Shown here: positions 1 through 7,749 of the stretch, in pieces
Layout: each line of letters begins with the position of its first letter
How positions within the stretch are numbered: position 1 is the stretch's first letter
Assembly: GCA_018970445.1 (NCBI GenBank)
Contig: JAGWWF010000004.1
Coordinates: forward strand, 1-64,000
DNA length: 64,000 nt
Origin: Alphaproteobacteria bacterium
GTDB taxonomy: Bacteria > Pseudomonadota > Alphaproteobacteria > Sphingomonadales > Sphingomonadaceae
Reading direction: 5' to 3'
The notes under the pieces: model-generated
Databases searched by the model: none
Told to the model about the DNA's origin: nothing
What the model saw: only the letters and a program-made list of their open reading frames with translations
Position numbers and translations under genes: made by a program

Positions 1-213
1 CACCACAGCAAGGCCGGCAGGTTCACCCACCAGCACGAAATAGGCCCCGGCCGGCGTGGCGGCATTGGGGATCAGATCGCCGAACGCCACCGCGCTGTTC
101 CAGGCCGGCGTGGCCGTGGCGGCAGACAGGGTGAAATCCGGGGTGCCGGCAGGGGCGGGGCGAAAAGCGCCAAACCGCCCCACCCGCCCCACCGCGCCGA
201 TCAGGCCGATCAT
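1..213 (-). CDS. Hypothetical protein in phage/GTA-like cluster (C-terminus beyond window)
   Basis: I do not recognise this product. The frame is open from an ATG at 213 to the window edge (71 codons seen), and its ATG overlaps the TGA of the preceding gene (ATGA), as elsewhere in this cluster. The visible part begins MIGLIGAVGRVGRFGAFRP and continues with Ala/Pro/Thr-rich sequence. There is no clear signal peptide or membrane segment. Its place directly after the capsid gene and a second structural-type gene suggests a virion protein; that rests on position only. The C-terminus lies outside the window. Confidence 0.55.
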   Translation of the reverse strand, partial: MIGLIGAVGRVGRFGAFRPAPAGTPDFTLSAATATPAWNSAVAFGDLIPNAATPAGAYFVLVGEPAGLAVV

Positions 214-788
214 TGCAGCACCGGCATGATCGTCAGGCTGCCATCGGCCGCGCCGTCGCGCACAAAGCTGATGAACTGGCCGCTGGTGATGCGCAGATGG
301 AATTTTTCATCGGCCGCCAGCGGGATGCTGCCAGCGCCCACGCTGGCCGCCACGCTGGCATCGCCCACCCGGAAAAAGCCGCGCACCGATGCGTGCAGCA
401 GCACTTCGCTGGCCGCCACTGCGGCTGATCGCACCTGGCCGCTGCCGGCGGTGGTGATGCGCTGCCCGGCGGCAAACTCATAGGCGCGGGTGGTGGTGGC
501 CAGCGCCTGCACCGCCACCGGCACGGCAGCGCTGCGCAGTTGCGCATCGGTCAACGGCCCGGCCACGGCCAGGGTGGGGGCCGTGCCGATGTTGAAGGTG
601 GGGGTGGCGGCAAAGCCCGGCAGGCTGCCGCCCAGGCTCACCGGCAGGCGAAAGCCATCGGCATCGGCAACCCGCAGCGCGGCATCGGCGGCGCCAAAGG
701 CCAGCTTGGCAAAGGGCCAGTGCACGCCGGCGATCTCGTCGGTGGCAAAGGCCACGCCCACGGCGGGCGCAGTCACATTGTCGGGCAT
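210..788 (-). CDS. Probable virion structural protein, unknown role
   Basis: A protein of 192 residues. The start at 788 is preferred because GGAG lies 7 bases upstream; an in-frame ATG at 821 lacks a ribosome site. The N-terminal half has a 'GVAFATDEIAGVHWPFAKL' stretch like those in phage surface or tail-fibre proteins, where a Val-Ala-Thr-Asp-x-Ile/Val segment precedes a receptor- or assembly-related beta domain. The rest is Ala/Thr/Val-rich and looks beta-rich. It follows the major capsid gene after a strong hairpin and overlaps the next gene by ATGA. In the Rhodobacter capsulatus GTA a head-tail connector follows the capsid, and I see no similarity to one. Structural role is inferred; exact function unknown. 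Confidence 0.6.
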   Translation of the reverse strand: MPDNVTAPAVGVAFATDEIAGVHWPFAKLAFGAADAALRVADADGFRLPVSLGGSLPGFAATPTFNIGTAPTLAVAGPLTDAQLRSAAVPVAVQALATTTRAYEFAAGQRITTAGSGQVRSAAVAASEVLLHASVRGFFRVGDASVAASVGAGSIPLAADEKFHLRITSGQFISFVRDGAADGSLTIMPVLQ

Positions 789-823
789 GAAATTCTCCAC
801 GGCCACAGGATTGGGAAACATGT

Positions 824-855
824 GGGGCCGGCGGCGGGGGGAAACCGCCGGCCCC
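824..855 (-). terminator. Strong hairpin after the capsid gene (attenuator or partial terminator)
   Basis: A perfect 11-bp inverted repeat (824-834 with 845-855, GGGGCCGGCGG / CCGCCGGCCCC) with a 10-base loop sits just past the capsid stop. On the transcribed minus strand it would form a very stable stem but has no following U-tract, so partial termination or mRNA end protection is likelier than full termination. It could set capsid output apart from the downstream genes. Confidence 0.5.
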
Positions 856-865
856 GGCACACGCA

Positions 866-1855
866 TCAGGCCGAAAAACGCATCAGCTTGATGGCGCGGC
901 TGTCCAGCACCGCCCCGCCCACGCGGCGGGTGGCATAGAAGTGGACATAGGGCTTGTTGCTGTAGGGATCCTTCAGCACCTGCGTCTCGCGGCGCTGGGC
1001 GATCAGATAGCCGGCCTGGAAATTGCCAAAGGCAATGCTCAGGCTGTCGGTGCCCACATCGGGCATCGCATCGGCTTCCACCACGCGATAGCCCAGCAGC
1101 GTCTGCGGCTGATCCGGCCCCAGGCCCGGCTGCCAGATGAAGGCGCCATCGCTGGTCTTGAACTTGCGGATGCGCGCCAGCGTGGCGCTGTTCATCACCC
1201 ACACCGCGCCCTGGCGATAGGGGCTGGCCAGCGCATGCACCAGATCGATCAGGCGATCCTGCGGATTGGTCGCGGCAAAGGCTCCGGCCGCGCCGGACGT
1301 GACAAACTGCAACGTGCCGAACGGCCGGGTGGCATCCGCCGTTGCCGCCACCGGGGCGGAAAGAAACCCGCGCGGCTTGTTCACGCCATCGCCGGTCACG
1401 AACGCCACGCCCTCGGCGCGGGCAAATTCGCGGCCGATCTCCTCGCCCAGCCAGGTTTCGACATTGAAGCCGGCATCATCCAGCATGGCCTGCGAAGCGG
1501 CCGGATTGGCATAAAGCTCGCCCATCGGCGGGGCGATCTCGGCAAAATCCGGCGTGTCCGTTTCGGGGCGGCCTTGCGTTTCGGACACCCAGCCCGAAAC
1601 CACGCCGGTGGTGGTGATCAGCCGGCGATAATTGGCCGAACCCACCTCCACCACCTGCGCGATGCTGCGGATCGGCGATGCGGCGCGCAGCACGCGGTTG
1701 ATCGTGTCGTCAATCTCCAGCGGCACGCCCAGGCCGCCCTTGGCCGGCGGCGTCATCGTCACCGCCTTGGCTTCCAGCGCCGGTCGGCCCGGAATTTCCA
1801 CGCCGGCATCGAACACGCCGGCCAGATTGTCAGATTTCAGTTCCAGCATCATCAT
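866..1855 (-). CDS. HK97-family phage major capsid protein (GTA g5-like)
   Basis: Forms the icosahedral head shell of a phage or gene transfer agent. The 329-residue protein has the HK97 layout: a short N-terminal part, then 'RAASPIRSIAQVVEVGS', 'GEEIGREFARAEGVAFVTGDG' split around the spine helix, and a C-terminal 'VLKDPYSNKPYVHFYATRRVGG' region typical of the A-domain and P-domain end. It is shorter than full HK97 gp5 because no long N-terminal scaffolding (delta) domain is present; GTA capsids keep more of this region. GGAGGAG precedes the start at 1855, which overlaps the protease gene. Order terminase-portal-DUF6127-protease-capsid matches RcGTA-like clusters. Confident on family; whether particles are made is unknown. 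Confidence 0.92.
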   Translation of the reverse strand: MMMLELKSDNLAGVFDAGVEIPGRPALEAKAVTMTPPAKGGLGVPLEIDDTINRVLRAASPIRSIAQVVEVGSANYRRLITTTGVVSGWVSETQGRPETDTPDFAEIAPPMGELYANPAASQAMLDDAGFNVETWLGEEIGREFARAEGVAFVTGDGVNKPRGFLSAPVAATADATRPFGTLQFVTSGAAGAFAATNPQDRLIDLVHALASPYRQGAVWVMNSATLARIRKFKTSDGAFIWQPGLGPDQPQTLLGYRVVEADAMPDVGTDSLSIAFGNFQAGYLIAQRRETQVLKDPYSNKPYVHFYATRRVGGAVLDSRAIKLMRFSA

Positions 1856-2247
1856 TGCTCCTCCTGCCAGCCCAGCACCCGCGCCTCGCCCTGCATGGGA
1901 AAGGTCACAAGCGAGACTTCCACCAGCTCCAGCCGCTCCAGCCGGCGGCCATTCCGGGTCGGGCTGGCGGCCTTCACCCGGTATCCAAAGCTCAAGCCAT
2001 CGATGGCGCCGGCCTTCACCAGCGCGGCGGCCGCCTGCCCCCGCCCCTCGCCCACGATGCGGGCGGTGATGCGCAGGCCGCGGCCATCCTCGGTCAGGCT
2101 GTCAACGAACCCGATCGGTTCGTCCTGCTTGTGCTGCCACAGCAGGGGCAGCGGCGCGGCGGCCCCGGCAAAGGCGCCCTTCACCACCACGTCGCCGCCC
2201 TTGTCGGGCTGGTCAAACACGCTGGCATATCCCGCGATCCGCATCAT
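1852..2247 (-). CDS. HK97-family prohead protease (GTA g4-like)
   Basis: Predicted serine protease that matures the capsid shell during head assembly. At 131 residues it is compact. It opens with the usual 'GYASVFDQPDKGGDVVVKG' motif, has the 'LLWQHKQDEPIG' segment holding the catalytic histidine, and a 'GAIDGLSFGYRV' segment holding the nucleophilic serine, ending 'EVSLVTFPMQGEARV'. All three blocks are family hallmarks. The double ATG at 2247/2244 overlaps the stop of the DUF6127 gene, and its own stop overlaps the capsid start, so translation is probably coupled. Specific to the adjacent capsid by position. Confidence 0.88.
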   Translation of the reverse strand: MMRIAGYASVFDQPDKGGDVVVKGAFAGAAAPLPLLWQHKQDEPIGFVDSLTEDGRGLRITARIVGEGRGQAAAALVKAGAIDGLSFGYRVKAASPTRNGRRLERLELVEVSLVTFPMQGEARVLGWQEEQ

Positions 2248-2549
2248 GCCCGGCCGCCTTCCACCAGCCCCAGCTTGAAGGCGATGCCCACCAGCAGCAG
2301 CGCCACCAGACTGCGCACCGCCCAGCCGATCAGGCTTTTGAGCGCCGATGACTTCACGTCCCGCCAGCCCTGCACCAGCTGGCGCAGCTCGCCGATATCG
2401 GCCCCGGCCTTGTCGTCGATCAGGCCCAGCCGGGCCAGGGCGCGCGCCGCGCCGGCCTCGGCGGCCTCCTCGATCATGGCCTGCAACGTCACCCGCGCCG
2501 CGCCCTGCGCCTCGGCCTGGGCCAGCAGCCCTTCCAATATCGTGCTCAT
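2244..2549 (-). CDS. DUF6127-family GTA-associated small membrane protein
   Basis: A protein of 101 residues that I place in DUF6127, a family found between portal and protease genes of RcGTA-like clusters (the g3.5 position). An N-terminal amphipathic region contains 'EEAAEAGAARALARLGL' and 'DIGELRQLVQGWRD', typical of the family, followed by a single hydrophobic helix near residues 76-95. No enzymatic motif is seen. The start overlaps the portal stop (ATGA) and its stop overlaps the protease start. Its role is not established; the membrane helix suggests a scaffold or membrane-linked assembly role, which is inference. Confidence 0.75.
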   Translation of the reverse strand: MSTILEGLLAQAEAQGAARVTLQAMIEEAAEAGAARALARLGLIDDKAGADIGELRQLVQGWRDVKSSALKSLIGWAVRSLVALLLVGIAFKLGLVEGGRA

Positions 2550-3673
2550 TGGCCATCCCCTTGGTAAAGGCCCAAAATCCGCCGCTTTTCATCGGGTTCC
2601 AGAAAATCGGCGCCGCGCACCTGTTCCCACAGGCGGGCGCGATCCTCGGCCAGGGCGGGCACATCATCCTTGTCCACCACCAGGCCCAGCCCCGGCCACC
2701 ACCAGCCCAGCCAGGCCGAAAGCCCGCCCAGGATGCGGGCCAGCAGCGGCAGCAGGGTCAGCCGCCACAGCGCCACATTGGCCTCGCGATAATTGGCATA
2801 GGTGTTGTCGCCCTTCAGCCCGATCAGCAGCGGCGGCACCCCCAGCGCCAGCGCGATGTCGCGCGCCGCGGCCTCGCGCATCCCGGCAAAATCCATCTCC
2901 GCCGGCGACAGGCTCAGCGCCTGCCAGCTCAGGCCGCCTTCAAGCAGCATCGGCCGCCCGGCGTTGGCGGCCCCGGCAAAGGCGGCCTCCATCTCGGCCT
3001 TCAGGCGGGCATATTGGTCGGGGCTCAACACCGATCCCTCACCAGGCTGGTACACCAGTGCCCCGCTGGGCCGGGCCGCATTGTCCAGCAGCGCCCGGTT
3101 CCAGCGCGCCGCGGCATTGTGGATCGCCACCGCGCCCGCCGCCGCGGCAAGACAGCCCGCGCCCAGATGATCGTCCAGCGGGTGAAAGCTGCGCAGATGC
3201 AGCAGGCAGCCATCGCCCTCCACCGGATAGCGGCGTTCCTGGCCGCCAGCGCGATAGACATGCGCCACCGGCCAGCCCTGGGCATCCGTTTCCACCCGCA
3301 CCCGTTCGGGCCGCAGCGCAAACAGGGCGCGCGGCAGGCCATCGCCGCCACAGCCGGCCAGAACATAGGCATTGCCGTGCAGCAGCAGATGCCCCGCCAG
3401 CGTTTCGATCAGGCCCGGCCCCGAAGGCCCGCTGCCGCTGCTGCCCAGCAGGGCCAGCGCGGGGTGATCGGCCGGCCGGCTGAGCACCGGTGCGCCGCCG
3501 GCGCCTTCGGTGATCATGCGGATGGCGCGCGCCGCCACCGGATTGGCCAGAAAGGCCTGCCGCACCTGGCCGCCATAATCACTGGCCTCATCCTGCAGCG
3601 GGCTGGCCCAGGCCGGGATGCCGCGGGGCAGCGGCGGGGTGGCGGACTTGGTCCGCAGGAACGGCAATCGCAT
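2546..3673 (-). CDS. HK97-family phage portal protein (GTA g3-like)
   Basis: Forms the dodecameric DNA-entry ring at one capsid vertex and docks the terminase. The 375-residue protein has characteristic portal segments: 'GNAYVLAGCGGDG' after the helical N-terminus, 'SFHPLDDHLGAGCLAAAAGA', 'LLEGGLSWQALSLSP' and 'ALGVPPLLIGLKGDNTYANY', the last being the most diagnostic phrase of HK97-type portals. Length fits GTA portals (about 390). It lies 53 bases after the large terminase and overlaps the DUF6127 start. No frameshift seen. Confidence 0.92.
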   Translation of the reverse strand: MRLPFLRTKSATPPLPRGIPAWASPLQDEASDYGGQVRQAFLANPVAARAIRMITEGAGGAPVLSRPADHPALALLGSSGSGPSGPGLIETLAGHLLLHGNAYVLAGCGGDGLPRALFALRPERVRVETDAQGWPVAHVYRAGGQERRYPVEGDGCLLHLRSFHPLDDHLGAGCLAAAAGAVAIHNAAARWNRALLDNAARPSGALVYQPGEGSVLSPDQYARLKAEMEAAFAGAANAGRPMLLEGGLSWQALSLSPAEMDFAGMREAAARDIALALGVPPLLIGLKGDNTYANYREANVALWRLTLLPLLARILGGLSAWLGWWWPGLGLVVDKDDVPALAEDRARLWEQVRGADFLEPDEKRRILGLYQGDGQ

Positions 3674-3726
3674 GGATCAACCCCTTCATGTGCAATGGTT
3701 TCAGATCCGCCCCGGCGGTGGGAGGA

Positions 3727-5037
3727 TCACAATTCCCTGATGCCCGGCAGGCTCAGGCGATCACCCAGCAACAGCGCGGAAAGCGCCCACACCGCCGCAT
3801 CGGCGCGGTCGGGCGATGCGCCCGGCCCGGCATAGCGGCCATCCACCAGCAGGCCGCACAACTGGTCTTCCAGCGCCGGAAACACGCCGGCATGAAACAC
3901 CCGGCCTTCGGCATAGAGCGCCGCCACCGGTTCCGCCCTTGCAACCTTGCCGCGCGCGGCGCGCACCGCTGCCACCGGCAGGCCGGAATCCACCGATTTC
4001 AGCATCGCCGTCACCATCGCGCCGCCCTGGTTCACTTCGGCCACCACGCGATCGACCTGCCAATGATCGGCCGCGGCCACCACGGCGCGCGCCCATTGTT
4101 CCGGGCGCACCGCCACCTGGCTCACATCGTCCAGCACATGGGCACAGCCGTCCGGCCCCAGGCCCACCACGATGATGCCGCAGGTGCCGCCGCCGGCCGG
4201 CGGATCCACCCCCACCACCACCCGCACCAGCGTGGCCGGCCGCGGCCGGCGCTGGCGATCGATCAGGGCGCGGGTCCACAGGGCGCCGTCCAGATCCTCG
4301 ACAATCTCGCCCTCCAGCTCCTGCCGGCCGGTGATGCTGCCGCCAAAGCGGCGTTCCAGCCGGCCAACGAACCCTTTTGGCAAATTCTGCTCATTGTCCC
4401 GCGTCCGCCCGCGCGTGGTCACCACGCCGGGTTCGGCCAGCAGTGCCTTGAGCCAGTTCAGCGGCAGCGGCGTTGTGGTCAGCACGATGCGGGGGCTGCG
4501 GCCCAGCCGGGTCGCCATGCGCAGGTTCATCACCGTGTCCTCGCCATGGGCCCAATGGGCAAATTCGTCGCCCCAGGCATAATCGAACTGGCCGCCGCGC
4601 AGGCCATCGGGTTCGGCCCCGGAAAACAGCCGGGCCTCGCTGCCATTGCCCCAGATCAGCCGTTTGGCCGCTGGCTGCCAGGTCAGCCGCTGTTCGGGCG
4701 GCAACAGCGCCAGCAGGCCGGATTCGCCTTCCACCATCACGGCGCGGGCGGCATCCAACGTGGGGGCCACCAGCGCAAAACGCCGACGGCCGGCGCAGGC
4801 CAGATCATGCACCCATTGCGCCCCGGCGCGCGTCTTGCCGAACCCGCGCCCGGCCAGGATCACCCAGATTCCCCAATCACCGGCCGGGGCCAGTTGCGGC
4901 GGGCGCAGCGCGCCGGCCCCGGCCAGCGTCGCCAGCACTGTATTCTCACCATATTGGTTCAACAGGCGCTGCTGAACGGCACGCGGCAACGCGCGAAAAT
5001 TCTCCAGCAGCGATGCTGCCGGCTTTGCATTGGCCAT
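3727..5037 (-). CDS. Terminase large subunit / GTA DNA-packaging protein (g2-like)
   Basis: Packaging motor: an N-terminal ATPase pumps DNA into the head and a C-terminal RNaseH-like nuclease cuts it. Visible are the Walker A 'ILAGRGFGKTRAGAQWV', Walker B-like 'FDYAWGDEFAHW', and nuclease acidic motifs 'VGVDPPAGGG' and 'VVAEVNQGGAMV'. Start at 5037 is chosen because GGGAG lies 10 bases upstream; an in-frame ATG at 5100 would add 21 residues that do not look family-like. Length 436 residues matches GTA terminases, which typically package headful-sized random DNA. All catalytic motifs look intact. Confidence 0.9.
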   Translation of the reverse strand: MANAKPAASLLENFRALPRAVQQRLLNQYGENTVLATLAGAGALRPPQLAPAGDWGIWVILAGRGFGKTRAGAQWVHDLACAGRRRFALVAPTLDAARAVMVEGESGLLALLPPEQRLTWQPAAKRLIWGNGSEARLFSGAEPDGLRGGQFDYAWGDEFAHWAHGEDTVMNLRMATRLGRSPRIVLTTTPLPLNWLKALLAEPGVVTTRGRTRDNEQNLPKGFVGRLERRFGGSITGRQELEGEIVEDLDGALWTRALIDRQRRPRPATLVRVVVGVDPPAGGGTCGIIVVGLGPDGCAHVLDDVSQVAVRPEQWARAVVAAADHWQVDRVVAEVNQGGAMVTAMLKSVDSGLPVAAVRAARGKVARAEPVAALYAEGRVFHAGVFPALEDQLCGLLVDGRYAGPGASPDRADAAVWALSALLLGDRLSLPGIREL

Positions 5038-5143
5038 GGGCGGCTGCTCCCGCGCGCGGGCCGGCTCCACGGCCGCCCGGTCCCTTGCCTTGGGCCGCAC
5101 GCGGCCGCATCACCCCCCCGGTGCACCTGCTTGTTCGGGCGGT

Positions 5144-5626
5144 TCAGCCCGGATCGGCCAGCGCCCGCAATTCGGCGCGCAGCCGCGCGACATGGGCGCC
5201 ATCCACCGGCCGCCCGGCGCTGCCGCCGGCGCGGGTTGTGCCGGCATCGCGCCGGGCCAATATGGCCAGCGCCAGCTTGCTGTCGCGCAAATTGCTGGTC
5301 TTGCCCTCGCCGGCGTCGGCCTCGCTCAGCAGTTCCGACAACAGGCGGTTTTCCACCCGTTCCCAGGCGATGGTGATGGCATCCTGCCACTGCGCGGCGA
5401 ATTCGGCATCGGCATCGCGCACGCGATAGGCATCAAACACCGAAATCCCCAGCCCCCTGGCCGCCACCGCCGGATCGCCGCTGCGCGCCAGCGCATCCAG
5501 AAACACCAGCCGCTTGGCCCGTGTGCCAAACACCCGCCGCCCCAGCCGCGTGCGCGGCCGCGCGCCATTGGCGCGCACGCGCACCGGCGCCGCTGGCTGT
5601 CCAGCCAGCATCAGTTCATCCATCAT
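5144..5626 (-). CDS. Terminase small subunit-like DNA-binding protein (GTA g1-like)
   Basis: Probable DNA-recognition subunit of the packaging motor. The 160-residue protein has an N-terminal basic tail, then a helix-turn-helix: 'RLVFLDALARSGDPAVAARGL' split over two helices followed by 'GISVFDAYRVRDADAEFAAQW', a Trp-containing segment common in small terminases. The C-terminal part has helical 'LALAILARR' and 'HVARLRAELRALADPG'. It is the first gene of the minus-strand cluster, 54 bases from the predicted transcription start. Identification relies on the HTH and position; the family is very divergent. Confidence 0.7.
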   Translation of the reverse strand: MMDELMLAGQPAAPVRVRANGARPRTRLGRRVFGTRAKRLVFLDALARSGDPAVAARGLGISVFDAYRVRDADAEFAAQWQDAITIAWERVENRLLSELLSEADAGEGKTSNLRDSKLALAILARRDAGTTRAGGSAGRPVDGAHVARLRAELRALADPG

Positions 5627-5686
5627 CGCCAGAAGGCCCTTTCGCTTGACCGGACCCGTTCAGGCCGATTCCGCAGGCATGACGAA

Positions 5687-5715
5687 TATATAACCAACAC
5701 CGTCACGCATGTCAA
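5687..5715 (-). promoter_or_regulatory. Near-consensus sigma-70 promoter for the GTA-like cluster
   Basis: On the minus strand a perfect -35 TTGACA (5710-5715) is separated by exactly 17 bases from TATATA (5687-5692). Transcription would begin near 5680 and run into the terminase small-subunit gene at 5626. The surrounding 60 bases are markedly AT-richer than the rest of the window. This is the best -35/-10 pair I found in the window. Confidence 0.75.
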
Positions 5716-5749
5716 TATAAAATGTGCCTATATGGTTCGTTTCGCGGCG

Positions 5750-6568
5750 TCAGACGATCCTCACCCCGTCCGGCAGCTCGCCCTTGTCCCAAAAGGCCAG
5801 CGCGGCCTGGCGTTCGAACAGATCGGGCGGCAGGATGGTGGGCCGGGGCCGCAGCCCCACCCGGCTGCCCACGCTGTGCAGCCCCGGCGCGCCCAGCCGC
5901 GCATCGAACATCAGCGCATCATAATCCTGTTCGACATGATCGGGATCATAAGCAAACATCGGCTGGCCGATGAAGCTGTGGATCGCCGACAGCGTGGCCA
6001 GCGGTTCGGCCGCCAGCGTATCATAACGCACCAGCATGATGCGGTCGCGATGGGCGCCAAACACGGCTTCACGCACGGCGGCCAGGGCAAAGCCGATCAT
6101 GCCACTGGCCGACATCAGGCCATCGGCGCGGCTGTACACCGTGCCGCCGGGATCGAATTTGAACAGGCCCGATGGCTCCAGCGGGTTGCGCTGGGTCAGG
6201 CTTTCGATTGAATCCAGCACCCAGGCCGGATTGCGCACGCAGGCGATGATCCGCGCATCCGGATATAATCGGGCCAGCAGCGACAGGCGGGTGGGCCACA
6301 GGCGGTTGGTATCAAACACGCACTGGTGCGGATGGATATCGCAATAATAGGCGGCAACCGCGGCGGTGAGGATGCGGGCGCGCTGATCATCATCGATGAA
6401 CACCGCGCCCTCATTTTCCTGGCTCATCAACCGGGCCAGCCCCTGCACCAGGCTGGCCACCGGGCTGCTCATGGCGGCGTGGAAATGCGGATTTTGCCGC
6501 AGCAGCGCGGCCAGCAGGGTGGAACCGGCGCGCGGCAATCCGGCAACGAAATGCAGGCCATTGTTCAT
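5750..6568 (-). CDS. PAPS-dependent sulfotransferase family protein
   Basis: Predicted to transfer sulfate from PAPS to an unknown acceptor. The 272-residue protein opens with the 5'-phosphosulfate loop 'FVAGLPRAGSTLLAALL', and 'RIIACVRNPAWVLDSIES' is the 3'-phosphate-binding segment with its conserved Arg and Ser. The central 'FDTNRLWP' and later 'LVRYDTLAAEPLATLSAI' also fit the family. There is no signal peptide, so it should be cytosolic. It ends 34 bases before the cluster promoter and is transcribed towards the phage-like genes; no functional link to them is evident. Substrate unknown. Confidence 0.85.
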   Translation of the reverse strand: MNNGLHFVAGLPRAGSTLLAALLRQNPHFHAAMSSPVASLVQGLARLMSQENEGAVFIDDDQRARILTAAVAAYYCDIHPHQCVFDTNRLWPTRLSLLARLYPDARIIACVRNPAWVLDSIESLTQRNPLEPSGLFKFDPGGTVYSRADGLMSASGMIGFALAAVREAVFGAHRDRIMLVRYDTLAAEPLATLSAIHSFIGQPMFAYDPDHVEQDYDALMFDARLGAPGLHSVGSRVGLRPRPTILPPDLFERQAALAFWDKGELPDGVRIV

Positions 6569-6600
6569 GCGCGGTCAGCTGGCACGGCCGGGGCGACCGT

Positions 6601-7434
6601 TCAGGCCGGCTGTGCCACCGCGCGCAGCCGCCGGCGCAGGGCAAAGCCGATCAGGCCAAAGCCCGACAACAGCATCGACCACACCGATGGTTCCGGCACC
6701 GCGGCAATGCTCACGCTGCCATGGCCGGTGTTGAAGCCCAATATCTGCTGATGGCTGCCCCCGTTGAACGAACCGCCGCCGCCGCCGGGCACAAGTTCGT
6801 GGGTGGCGCCGCCGCTGTAGCCGCCGCCGCCGCCGCCGCCAAAAAAGCCGCCGCCGCCGCCGCCGCCAAAGCCACCGGCGGCAAAGCCGGTGCCGCCCGC
6901 CAGCCCTGGAAAGCCGCCGCCGCCCGTGCCATTGCCGCCATCGCCGCCGGCCGAACGGAAACCGCCGCCGGCGCCGGCGTTGACGGCTTCCCCGCCCAGG
7001 CCACCGGTGCCGCCGCTGGCGGGGCCGGCATTGCCGCCATCGGGGCCGCTGCTGGCATTGCCGCCGTTGCCATAGGCCATGGCCCCGCCGCCGCCGCCAG
7101 CGATCAGCAGCGCCGCACCTTCGCTGGCAACAAAGCTGCCGCCACCACCGCCGCCGCCGAAATAGGCGCTGCTGCCATAGCCACCGGCACCGCCAACGGC
7201 GATATCAAGCTGCTGGCCGGCAAACAGCGTGAACCGGCCGCTGAGCGCGATGCCGAGGCCACCCGAATGGGTAAAGACCTGACCGCCCTGGGCACCGCTG
7301 GCGGTGATCACAAACACGCCCGCGCGCGGTGCGGTCCACTGGGTGATGTTGCCGGTAAAGCCGAAGGAGGCGGCCTGGGCCGCCGTGGCCAGCAGCGTGG
7401 CGGCCGAAACACCGGCCAGCAGGAAAAATTTCAT
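6601..7434 (-). CDS. Glycine-rich PEP-CTERM exported protein
   Basis: Exported protein predicted to be processed by an exosortase. The 277 residues comprise a signal peptide (residues 1-22, ending TAAQA), a beta-type N-terminal part, a glycine-rich central domain (about residues 90-235, many runs of four to seven Gly), and a PEP-CTERM tail: 'VPEPSVWSMLLSGFGLIGF' followed by an Arg cluster. The middle resembles glycine-rich domains that precede PEP-CTERM or autotransporter tails. Such proteins are usually surface or extracellular-matrix components. No exosortase gene is visible here. The GC-rich Gly codon runs may be prone to slippage. Confidence 0.88.
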   Translation of the reverse strand: MKFFLLAGVSAATLLATAAQAASFGFTGNITQWTAPRAGVFVITASGAQGGQVFTHSGGLGIALSGRFTLFAGQQLDIAVGGAGGYGSSAYFGGGGGGGSFVASEGAALLIAGGGGGAMAYGNGGNASSGPDGGNAGPASGGTGGLGGEAVNAGAGGGFRSAGGDGGNGTGGGGFPGLAGGTGFAAGGFGGGGGGGFFGGGGGGGYSGGATHELVPGGGGGSFNGGSHQQILGFNTGHGSVSIAAVPEPSVWSMLLSGFGLIGFALRRRLRAVAQPA

Positions 7435-7536
7435 CGCCCCATCCCCTCTTCATGCCTCAACCCATGCAATCACACCATTGTTGTAAATGCTTTGTCAACC
7501 ATTTTTCAATTTACACTCGATTGCGCTTTGACTGAA

Positions 7537-7606
7537 CCGCTCATGCCGAGCGTGTCGAGGCACGCACGCCGCTTGGAGCATGCCTCGACACGCTCGGCAT
7601 GAGCGG
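7537..7606. repeat. Perfect 26-bp palindromic intergenic repeat
   Basis: The arms 7537-7562 and 7581-7606 are perfect reverse complements (26 of 26), separated by an 18-base loop. The arm core CATGCCGAGCGTGTCGAGGCA resembles the short dispersed palindromes common in sphingomonad genomes; that is recollection of the pattern, not a search. An outer, imperfect pairing (gattgcg near 7519 with cgcaatc near 7626) extends the structure. It lies between two minus-strand genes and could terminate transcription of the serine hydrolase region in either direction. The rest of 7435-7749 holds no gene that I can support. Confidence 0.85.
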
Positions 7607-7749
7607 ATTTCGATTCAACCCAAACGCAATCAAGTCCAGCTTTACAGTCCAGTCACGCCGCCGTGGCGGACGCCGGCATCCGGCGGGGCGGCCAGATGAT
7701 CAGAAGGCGATCCTGTTCTCAACGGCGCAGACAGGCAGCGCCGCCAGGC

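Noticed and set aside
1855-3835. Long plus-strand open frames opposite the portal, protease and capsid genes
   Set aside because: They are mirror images of well-supported minus-strand genes in GC-rich DNA and show only Arg/Pro/Ala-rich composition.
6721-7602. Ala-rich plus-strand frame opposite the glycine-rich gene
   Set aside because: Complement of GGC/GCC codon runs; the minus-strand product has a signal peptide and a PEP-CTERM tail.
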